In this document: one piece after another, positions 43,764 through 51,072 of the stretch
How positions within the stretch are numbered: the first letter of the stretch is position 1
How the letters are laid out: each line of letters starts with the position of its first letter
Assembly (NCBI GenBank): GCA_963707065.1
Contig: CAVPPJ010000001.1
Location: 19,566 to 83,565 of the forward strand
From: Palsa-506 sp963707065
GTDB lineage: Bacteria > Actinomycetota > Actinomycetes > Streptosporangiales > Streptosporangiaceae
Length of the DNA stretch: 64,000 bases
Direction: 5' to 3'
Position numbers and translations under genes: made by a program
Notes under the pieces: model-generated
Told to the model about the DNA's origin: nothing
Seen by the model: the letters and a program-made list of their open reading frames with translations, nothing else
Database searches by the model: none

Positions 43764-44059
43764 TCAGGCACGGGCGGCCCGGGGGTGGGTTCTGTGCCGG
43801 ATGGCGTTGCTGATCAGGAGGGTGAGCGCGGCGGCTGCGAGCGCGCTGCCGAGCGCGATGAGGGTGATCTGCCATCCGGGGGTTCCGCCGATGACGGCCG
43901 GGTGCAAGGTCGGCGGGGGCGGGCTGAAGATGCCGTTGCTGCCTTCCTCGGGCGGCAGGAGCCGCGGGGCGGTGGACTGGGCGAGCGCGGCTGGGGCGGT
44001 GGCGAGCAGGACCGCGGCCGCGGCGAGGGGCCGGCGAGCCAGCGGATGGTGTGCGACAT
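43764..44059 (-). CDS. Small exported/membrane protein, probably frameshifted
   Basis: The ribosome site AAAGGAG lies six bases before ATG 44059 (MSHTIRWLAG). That frame quickly becomes nonsense, whereas the next frame gives a signal peptide and protein: RPLAAAAVLLATAPAALAQS, LPPEEGSNGIFSPPPPTLHP and a C-terminal membrane helix ITLIALGSALAAAALTLLIS ending in basic residues. One lost base in GGCCCCTCGCC (near 44030) would join them. The product would be ~100 residues: signal, Pro-rich extracellular loop, one transmembrane helix. Function unknown. Confidence 0.5.
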
Positions 44060-44196
44060 CGGTATCTCCTTTGTGGGTTGGTGGGCTAGCTGCCCGCCGT
44101 GGAGTGATTGCTGACGTGGCTGGAGCGCGGCAGTGATGGGGAGCTTGTTCGGTGTCCGCTGGCCAGCGCGGGCGTGCCTTGCGGCCGGGACGCGGG

Positions 44197-44376
44197 TTAG
44201 CGCGTGATCGTGATGACGGGATGTGTGAACGGCCAGTGCCGGCGGGTGCGGCGGGTTCGGCTGAGCTTCCGGCGTTGCCGGGCACGTCCGGCGTGGCGGC
44301 CGGTTTCTGCCTGGGCGAGTCACTCGGTGATCCGCTGGGCGATGGCGGTGCGGGTGATTTCGGGGTGGGTGTACAT
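44197..44376 (-). pseudogene. Small basic protein with an in-frame TGA
   Basis: ATG 44376 with GGAGG six bases upstream; 59 codons if codon 19 (TGA, 44320-44322) is ignored: MYTHPEITRTAIAQRITE, stop, LAQAETGRHAGRARQRRKLS and so on to TAA. The context before LAQAE suggests a Trp (TGG) was changed to TGA. The protein would be very basic and short; the family is not named. Recoding is unlikely; mutation or a base-call error fits better. Confidence 0.4.
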
Positions 44377-44484
44377 GGCGTCCTCCGTGCTCGTGTCGCC
44401 GGGTCGTGGCGATCTGCCTTTGCAGAGTCGGCGAGCAGGGTTGGAGGATTGTTGAGGCCTGGTTGAGCCGCCGGCCGGCGGCTG

Positions 44485-47400
44485 TTATGCAGGCCCGGTG
44501 CGGGGCTGGCCGCCCAGGCCGGAGAGCAGGGCCCGGGTTCGCTCGGCGAGGGGGACCGCTCGGCGGTCCTCGTAGATCCGCAGCGCCCGCGTCAGGCTGC
44601 TGGCGGCCTCGTCCGGTGCTCCGGCGAGCCGGGCGACCTCTGCCCTGGCGATGAGCACCTCACCGAGCTCCGCCGCCCAGCTGGTGGGCGCGATGATGGC
44701 CTCTGCTTGCCGTGCGAGCAGCCCGGCGGCGGGGAACTGGCCGTCCCGGGCGAGCAGCTTCGCTCTGGTCGCCCGCCACCATATCTGGGAATGGATGTCA
44801 TCAGGCGCGGCGAGCGCCTCGGCTTCCTCGGTGAGCGGCAGCGCCTCGGCGTATCGCCCTTGCGTGTAGAGCGCCTCGGCCAGGTAAACCATGGCCAGCG
44901 ACAGGTATCCCCGCTCTCCCATGGCGCGCAGCTCCTCGCAGCCCAGCCGCAGCTGCCGCTCGGCTGCGGCGGGGTCTCCGGCGATCAGCTCGATCCGGCC
45001 GGCGCAGTGCGCTGTGCCCACGGCCCATTCCAGTCTGGCCCCTAGGCCGGTGCACATTGACTGGCTGCGGGCTATCGCCGCGCGGGCATCGGCGAACTGA
45101 CCGGCGTAGGCATACAGCACGGCAAGCTGGCTGAGAATCCCTGCCTCAGCCCACGCTTCGCCCGAGACCTCCGCCAGCAGGTGCTGCACCCGGCCGATCG
45201 CCACATCGGCCGGGACGCGCAATACGGTGAAGGCCACCGCGAGCCACTGCCTGGCCAGCATTCCCGCGTAGCGGTTAGCGCTTCGCCGCGCAGACGCCGC
45301 AGCACGCTCGAGCACTTCCTCGCCGGCAGCCAAGTCACCCAGCACGAAGTGCATCCTGCCGACCGCGAGCCATGCCTCGGCCAGGCCTTCGATATCACCC
45401 TCCGATTCCAGCGTGCTCGCAGCGGCCTGGCATTCTTTCAGCAATCCGCGGAAGCCTCCGCGAGGTGCTCCATCCACGTCTGCCAGCGCGACGCGGATCC
45501 GGGCCTGGACAGCGGGCAGGCCCGCCGCCGCGGCGACGCGAAGACCCTCCGACAAGACAGTCTCAGCGCGCTTGAGGTCGCCGGCCTGGTACAGCACCAT
45601 CCCGAGCAGCCGCAGCAAGCCGGCGCGCAGCCGCCCGCCGGCGGCGGGGCCTGCGAGCGCGCGCTCCAGCCAGCCCTGCCCTTCCTGGAAGAAGCCGCGT
45701 GCCAGCCAGAAGCCGCCCAGTACCCGGGCCAGCCGCGGCCCGGTCTCATCGCCACTCGACAGAGACCAGCCGAGTGCGGCGCGGAAGTTGTCGTGCTCGC
45801 GAGCCAGCGCTGAAAGGCCAGCTTCCCCCTCGGCGATGCGGAGGAACGCCTCGGCGTGCCGCCGCCGGGCCTGCCCGGCCTGCCCGGTCTCGGCCAGCCG
45901 GCCGGCGGCGTACTGGCGGATCGTCTCCAGCAGCCGGTAACGCGTCACCTCGTGGATCACCTCGGCGACCACGAGGGACTTGGCGGCCAGCGCGTCCACG
46001 GCATCCAGCGCGGCCGCCTGATCCCCGCCGCAGCACACCGCGGCCGCCGCGTCCAGGCTGAAACCGCCGGCGAACACCGATAGCTCCCCGAGCACCCGGC
46101 GCTCTGGTTCGGAGAGCAGCTGATAACTCCAGTCGATCGCCGTCTTCAGCGCCTGGTGACGCGGGTCAGCGGCCGGGCGCCGGTAGGCCAGGAACCGGAA
46201 CAGGTCCTGCAGATGCCGTTCGATCTCCTCCACCGACAGCGCGCTGGCCCGCGCCGCCGCGAGCTCGATCGCCAGCGGCAGCCCGTCCAGTTCACGGCAG
46301 ATCCTGGCCACCGCCGCCACCGGTGCGGCCCGCACCCCGGCACCGGCCCGGGCCGCCGATCCGCGGTCCAGGAACAGCCGTACCGCAGGCGCGCCCGCGA
46401 TCGCCTCCGCATCAGCCGGCTCGGCAGGCACGGCCAGCGGCGGCACCGCGAAGACAACTTCCCCCGGCACGCCCAGCGGCTCCCGGCTCGTCGCCAGCAC
46501 CCGCAGCCCAGGGGAGCCACGCAGCAGCGTCCCAGCCAGTTCCGCGCAGGCATCGAGCAGATGCTCGCAGTTGTCCAGGACGAGTAACAGTCCGGCATCG
46601 CGCAGCCGGAACAACAGCGCGTCGGTCACCCGCGCCTCGCCGCCCTGCCGCACCCCCAGTGCCTCCATCACCTGGGACGCCACCAGCCCAGGATCAGCGA
46701 CGCCGGCCAGGCTAGCCAGCCAGGCTCCGTCCGGGAACCCTTCCAGCGCGGCCGCGGCAAGCTCGAGGGCCAGCCGTGTCTTTCCCACCCCGCCAGGCCC
46801 CGTCAGAGTCAGCAGCCGGGTGCCGGCGAGTAGCTGCTCCAGCTGGGCCAGGTCCTGCTCGCGGCCCAGGAAGCTGGTCAGCTGCGCCGGCAGGTTGTGC
46901 CGTTCGGTGTGCCGCGGCACGGCGGGGACATCGTGGCGCAGCACCGCCTGCTCGAGCTGGCGCAGCTCCTCACCAGGCTCGAGCCCCAGCTCCCTGGCCA
47001 GCATCGTCCGGGCGCGCCGGTATGCCGCCAGTGCATCCGCCTGCCGCTCGCAGCGATACAGCGCCAGCACCAGCAGCCGCCACAGCCGCTCCCGCAGTGG
47101 ATGCTCCGCGACCAGCCGTTCCAGCTCCCCGGCGACCTCCGCATGCAGCCCCAGCCCCAGGTCAGCCTCGATCCGGCCCTCTACCGCGACCAGCCGGAGC
47201 TCCTCCAGCCGCGCGGCCTCCAGCGCCAGCCGCTCCACGTCGGCGACGTCCGCCAGCGCAGGTCCGCGCCACAGCGCCAGCGCCTCCCCGAACCGGCTGG
47301 CCGCAACGGCCACCTCACCGCGGCCCAGCGCCGCCTGCCCAGCCCCGGCCAGCCGCTCAAACCGGCTCGCGTCCACCTGCCCGGGATCGACCTCAATGCC

Positions 47401-47691
47401 ATAACCGCCGCCCCGCGCGACCAGCACGGCATCCGGCGTCAGCAACGCGCGCAACCGCGAGACATACGACCGCATCGTCTTGGCCGCCCCGGGCGGCGGG
47501 CTGCCCCGCCATAGTTCCTCTGCCAGTTGCCCGGCCGGAACCACCCGGCCCGGCTCCAGCAGCAGCATCGCCAGCACCGCGCCAGGCTTCGGTCCGCCCA
47601 CCGCAAGAGCAACCCCACCCCGGACCGCCTGCACCGGGCCGAGGATCCGCAATTCCAGCACCGCGGCCTTTGCGGGCGCATCCGGGAGCAT
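44485..47691 (-). CDS. SARP/AfsR-type regulator: winged helix-BTAD-NB-ARC-TPR
   Basis: 1068 residues from ATG 47691. Residues ~10-100: OmpR-like winged helix (LRILGPVQAVRGGVALAVGG, MRSYVSRLRALLTP). Residues ~105-250: bacterial transcriptional activation domain. Residues ~280-560: NB-ARC/STAND ATPase with Walker A TGPGGVGKT (~294-302), Walker B LLLVLDNCEHLLDA and a GLPLAIELAAAR sensor motif. Residues ~590-1060: TPR-like helices. Such regulators activate secondary metabolism genes after ATP-dependent assembly. No biosynthetic cluster lies beside it, so its targets may be distant. The start lacks a strong ribosome site. It lies between the repeat at 43.4 kb and the third repeat fragment at 48.7 kb. 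Confidence 0.9.
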   Translation of the reverse strand: MLPDAPAKAAVLELRILGPVQAVRGGVALAVGGPKPGAVLAMLLLEPGRVVPAGQLAEELWRGSPPPGAAKTMRSYVSRLRALLTPDAVLVARGGGYGIEVDPGQVDASRFERLAGAGQAALGRGEVAVAASRFGEALALWRGPALADVADVERLALEAARLEELRLVAVEGRIEADLGLGLHAEVAGELERLVAEHPLRERLWRLLVLALYRCERQADALAAYRRARTMLARELGLEPGEELRQLEQAVLRHDVPAVPRHTERHNLPAQLTSFLGREQDLAQLEQLLAGTRLLTLTGPGGVGKTRLALELAAAALEGFPDGAWLASLAGVADPGLVASQVMEALGVRQGGEARVTDALLFRLRDAGLLLVLDNCEHLLDACAELAGTLLRGSPGLRVLATSREPLGVPGEVVFAVPPLAVPAEPADAEAIAGAPAVRLFLDRGSAARAGAGVRAAPVAAVARICRELDGLPLAIELAAARASALSVEEIERHLQDLFRFLAYRRPAADPRHQALKTAIDWSYQLLSEPERRVLGELSVFAGGFSLDAAAAVCCGGDQAAALDAVDALAAKSLVVAEVIHEVTRYRLLETIRQYAAGRLAETGQAGQARRRHAEAFLRIAEGEAGLSALAREHDNFRAALGWSLSSGDETGPRLARVLGGFWLARGFFQEGQGWLERALAGPAAGGRLRAGLLRLLGMVLYQAGDLKRAETVLSEGLRVAAAAGLPAVQARIRVALADVDGAPRGGFRGLLKECQAAASTLESEGDIEGLAEAWLAVGRMHFVLGDLAAGEEVLERAAASARRSANRYAGMLARQWLAVAFTVLRVPADVAIGRVQHLLAEVSGEAWAEAGILSQLAVLYAYAGQFADARAAIARSQSMCTGLGARLEWAVGTAHCAGRIELIAGDPAAAERQLRLGCEELRAMGERGYLSLAMVYLAEALYTQGRYAEALPLTEEAEALAAPDDIHSQIWWRATRAKLLARDGQFPAAGLLARQAEAIIAPTSWAAELGEVLIARAEVARLAGAPDEAASSLTRALRIYEDRRAVPLAERTRALLSGLGGQPRTGPA

Positions 47692-48057
47692 TCATGCATA
47701 GTCCGCCCTGCAAACACCGCTGGCAACCGCAATTCACCCGCGCCCCCGACGAAGGCACATTTCGTCTGGGCTCGTCGCGTCGCGATTGCCTTGCAGCAGC
47801 CCGACTCCCACACTTCTGGACACGGCCGCCTCTTCGCACCGCCAAGCTCTCGCCGGCCATCACCACGATGCCCTCGAACCGGATCTCGCCCGGGCCAGCA
47901 AACCGGGTAACCCGCCCGGACACGGCCGCCGCCAGGCCAGCGGTAATGGCACTCATGCCGGCCCGCCGGCCCGACATAATTGCCATTCGGGCACGGCACA
48001 GACAGCCGCCGGCCGGCTGGGGGTGGTACGCAGATCGAGTCCTCTTTGCTGTTGCTG
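47692..48057. other. Gap between the exported-protein gene and the SARP gene
   Basis: About 365 bp on which no gene can be supported. It should contain the SARP promoter for minus-strand transcription. Confidence 0.4.
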
Positions 48058-48486
48058 TCAAGTGGTTGCCTGGGTTTTCCTTGAAATCGGCTTCGACGGT
48101 GGGCCTGCCGTGGTGGCGGCCCGTATCGTGGTGGCGGGTCCGGGAGTGGCTTGTTCGAAGAGCTGGTCTGCGGGGTGTGAGCCGGCCGCGCTGGAGTCAG
48201 AGTCGTTCCCCGGTGGCCCTCCCGGGCCCGCAGCCTGCGGCGCGCTGGCGGCGCCGTGAGCCTGCCATGTGGTCGCCACGTCCCGGCCCTGGATCCTGAC
48301 CGCCTGCACCAGCTTCATCGGGGCACTGCCTGCCGCCAGTACCATCGAGGATGTCCCAACTGGCGCGGCCAGCGCTGCTCCTGCCGGGGCGGCCAGCAGG
48401 GCCGCCGCGCCAGCCGCGGAGACAGCCAGGCTGGCCATGGCATGCCTGCCCGACCAGCGGGCAGCCTACAGGCGCATTGTTTTCAC
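48058..48486 (-). pseudogene. Small secreted protein with a premature amber codon
   Basis: A near-perfect ribosome site (AGGAGG) precedes GTG 48486. Codons read V K T M R L, then TAG (48466-48468), then AARWSGRHAMASLAVSAAGA and ALLAAPAGAALAAPVGTSSM, an ideal signal peptide with AxA cleavage site. The mature ~100 residues are Ala/Pro/Ser-rich with SAPMKLVQAVRIQGRDVATT as the only ordered-looking part. Reading past TAG gives ~142 residues. A downstream ATG (48438) could rescue a shorter signal peptide without its basic n-region. Confidence 0.5.
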
Positions 48487-48734
48487 AGATTGCCTCCTAA
48501 AGGCCTAGCCCCGCGGATCGGAGCGGGTTCCCCCAAGGCTGAGGCAGGCGAGCAGATGTAGCCAGGAAGTATGACCGACAGACCTACCGGCAATCTGACC
48601 GGAAGACTAGACAATCCGGCAGTTCACCGGGCTGAGGAAATACGTCACGGAACCGTGTCGCCTGGGACTACTTCGATCTTTCGCAATCTTGAATTGGTGA
48701 CCTGTGGCTTGCGTCCCGGGACGATTTCTGGTTG

Positions 48735-48868
48735 CCGGTCAGCGTCGGGCACGCTGTCCTCGATCGTTCCGAGGGCCACTCTGGCCAGGAGCAGCGGCGA
48801 GTTCCAGGCCCCCGTTCGTGTTCGTTGAAGGTTAGCGGAGCTAACGAAGTGGGCGGGAGCCAAACGGG
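48735..48868. repeat. Partial third copy of the terminal repeat
   Basis: Diverged CCTCGATCGTTCCGAGGGCC, then GCGAGTTCCAGGC, GTTCGTTGAAGGTTAGCGGA, the inverted repeat GTTAGC-GGA-GCTAAC (48831-48845) and AAACGGGGAGCCAA. It then switches into the orphan tail sequence instead of the arm sites and tRNA half. Confidence 0.65.
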
Positions 48869-48879
48869 GAGCCAAAGTT

Positions 48880-48994
48880 GACGGTGACGACCTGGCAGGA
48901 CAGCACCTGCAGGGGGTACCTTCCAGCCGGTGATCCTCAACGTCAGCAAGGCCGATGGCATCTACTCGATCCAGGTCCACTTTGGCTCCTGACA
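48880..48994 (+). pseudogene. Orphan 3' gene tail (copy 2)
   Basis: Encodes FQPVILNVSKADGIYSIQVH then FGS and a stop, like 43508-43623, with an internal indel (CAGGGGGTACC against CAGGGCACC) that breaks the frame upstream. Confidence 0.45.
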
Positions 48995-49000
48995 AAGTGG
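48977..49000 (+). terminator. Hairpin spanning the stop codon of orphan tail copy 2
   Basis: CCACTTTG-GCTCCTGA-CAAAGTGG, identical to 43606-43629. Confidence 0.5.
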
Positions 49001-49311
49001 CCTGACCTGCCGGTGATCCGGCGCCGACGCCTGAACACGTCGAGCACCACATGGGTACCTCTGGCCACAGATGCTCGCGGGAACGAGCCAGCTACAGCTG
49101 GCGGCCGTGTCGGGCATTTCGCGGGTGGGCGGCAGCTGGCGCCTGGCAAATGGCAAGGCCAGCGGAGTAAAGGATTTTACTAGTACATTAATATGTCTTG
49201 ACTGTTACTTGACGTTGACATGCCCAAGGCGCTAGAGCAGGAATCAGCGGGGCTGGCAGCGACGTGGCCTTCCGCGCGCAGGCCACGTCGGCGAGAAGTG
49301 GGGAGTGGGGC
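49001..49311 (+). promoter_or_regulatory. AT-rich upstream region of the lysin gene
   Basis: The stretch 49171-49222 is unusually AT-rich for this window (GATTTTACTAGTACATTAAT). It carries three TTGAC motifs (49198, 49209, 49215), any of which could be a -35 element. No gene is seen in the rest of the gap. Confidence 0.35.
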
Positions 49312-50670
49312 ATGGCCAAGGGAGAGACCAGCGACAGCAAGCTGATCGAGATGATTAGGGGAGCGGGCTTCTCGTTCGGCCCGGTCATCATGACTGAGGC
49401 CAGGCGGGAGGGAGTTCAGCTCGCCTTGGCGCTGGCTCTAGTTGAGCAAGAATCGACATTCAGGAACATCTTCGGCTGTGACGGGAAGCGCCAAATTCAG
49501 GTCGTGCCCTGGTGCCATCAGCATGTGACGCGGGACCGTGTTCAGGCGCTGATCGCGCATGTCGAGGCCGGCGGCGCCTCGAACGGGGTGGGCCTGACCC
49601 AGCTCACCGATATCGGCCTAATCCGCGAGGCAGAGGTCGAGGGCGGCGCCCACACGGTCGATGCCCAATGCCGAGTCGGATTCCGACTCCTGCACGGCCT
49701 GATTGAGCAACACGGCGAGCGAACGGGAATCGGCGGCTACAACGGCGGCCCGGGAAACCCGAATCTTGATTACGCGGACCATGTCATTGGCCTTCGCGCC
49801 AAATGGCAGGCTCGCATCAACAATGTGCTTGGCGGGGGCGGCGCCACGGCACCTGGCGATGCGGTGGTCCATCGCGACCTGATGCTGATCACTCCTTTCA
49901 CCGAGGGACCCGACGTCCGTGCCCTGCAGCGGGCGATAGACGCCCGCGCCCGCGAGCTTCCCTATACCGATGCCAGGCTGAGGCTGGACGGCCAGTTCGG
50001 GCCGTACACCCTCAGCGCCAGCAGGCGCGTCGCGTTCGCGCTGGGCCTGTCCGATGAGGCCTGCTCGGTGATCAAGGCCGGAGCAGTAGTGCAGCTAAGC
50101 CAGCAGATCGTCCGCGACCCCTCGAAGCTCAGCGCGGAGGATCGCCAGCGGGCGAACGATCGGGAGCCCGCTCTCAAGCGCCGGTATGAAGCGCAGCAGA
50201 CAGGCGCGGGAGCGGCAGTCAGGTGGGCGCGCTCCAAGATTGGGAAGCACGAGAGTCCGCCCCAGTCGAATTGGGGTCACCCGGTTCAGGATTGGATCAT
50301 GTTCACCGGCTTCGACTTCGCAGTGGAGTGGTGCGGGTGCTTCGTCGCCTTCGCCGTCGTCAAGAAGGGCGGCGCCGAGGTACCGGACCCAAAGCGGCTC
50401 GCCTTGGACACCGCCATCAACGCCGATGCTAGCGCCGGAAGAAACGGGTTCGAGCGAGTCGTGAGCGTCAATGACGCCAAGCGCGGCGACATTGCCACGT
50501 TCAACTTCCATCACATCGGGCTCGTGGCCGGCCCGACGAAGAACGGCATGATCCACACGATCGACGGCAACACAACGGCTAGTGACGGCACGAACAACAA
50601 CGGTGGCGAGGTCGCCGCGCACCGGCGGCCGGTGAGCGAGGTGACTGTCGTAGGGCGTCTTCGCTATTGA
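49312..50670 (+). CDS. Phage-type peptidoglycan hydrolase: SLT-like, PG-binding and CHAP domains
   Basis: ATG 49312 (MAKGETSDSKLIEMI) follows GGGGAG; an in-frame GTG at 49264 adds 16 residues. Residues ~10-165 resemble a lytic transglycosylase/lysozyme fold (ALALVEQESTFRNIFG, GVGLTQLTDIG, ERTGIGGYNGGPGNP). Residues ~190-250 look like a peptidoglycan-binding helix bundle (EGPDVRALQRAIDARARELP, LRLDGQFGPYTLSASRRVAF). Residues ~305-452 form a CHAP/NlpC-like amidase with candidate catalytic Cys in VEWCGCFVAFAVVKKG and His in FNFHHIGLVAG. There is no signal peptide, as in phage endolysins, and no holin gene or phage structural genes nearby. Less biased base composition upstream suggests acquisition. 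Confidence 0.8.
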   Translation: MAKGETSDSKLIEMIRGAGFSFGPVIMTEARREGVQLALALALVEQESTFRNIFGCDGKRQIQVVPWCHQHVTRDRVQALIAHVEAGGASNGVGLTQLTDIGLIREAEVEGGAHTVDAQCRVGFRLLHGLIEQHGERTGIGGYNGGPGNPNLDYADHVIGLRAKWQARINNVLGGGGATAPGDAVVHRDLMLITPFTEGPDVRALQRAIDARARELPYTDARLRLDGQFGPYTLSASRRVAFALGLSDEACSVIKAGAVVQLSQQIVRDPSKLSAEDRQRANDREPALKRRYEAQQTGAGAAVRWARSKIGKHESPPQSNWGHPVQDWIMFTGFDFAVEWCGCFVAFAVVKKGGAEVPDPKRLALDTAINADASAGRNGFERVVSVNDAKRGDIATFNFHHIGLVAGPTKNGMIHTIDGNTTASDGTNNNGGEVAAHRRPVSEVTVVGRLRY

Positions 50671-51072
50671 TGTCGCCGAGCTGATCCCCGGCGGCTGTGT
50701 CTGGCAGAGATTGCCGACCCCCGTTGACTATCCCGGCCCGGACGCCAAACCCGTCAAGACCAGCGCCGCGAGTGGGCAGGCCGGAGCCGGGATTGCGCGG
50801 GCTGTTGGCCCGATCTGTTCTGGCCGGAGCCGGCCATGAGGCGCATGATGATGCCGCTACGGCATGTGAGCAGTTTGGCAGCGCCTATGCGCTTACACGG
50901 AGACACATCGCCGAATAGGGATGCCTAGCAAATTAGTAGGTTATAGGTGATCGTCGGGTCCAGATCAACCTGTTCTGCGATCCTCGGCGAGCACGTACGC
51001 TCCGCGGCTCGCGCAAAACCCGGCCAGTGCGTGAACTCCGTTATCGGATCATCAGCACATGCAGTCACGGTC
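50671..51072. other. Gap between the lysin and NB-ARC-TPR genes
   Basis: About 400 bp with no supported gene. The last 150 bp are less GC-rich. The stop of the minus-strand NB-ARC-TPR gene marks its right end. Confidence 0.4.

Noticed and set aside
44320..48468. Recoding of TGA or TAG (selenocysteine, pyrrolysine or stop suppression)
   Set aside because: No SECIS-like structure or supporting machinery is visible, and nearby genes show other simple lesions; mutation or base-call error is simpler.
26170..50710. Short similar stretches near 26176 and 50683 (GAGCT..TCCCCGGCGGC...GGCAGAGA)
   Set aside because: Only about 35 bp with mismatches and no structure; could be chance or minor IS debris.
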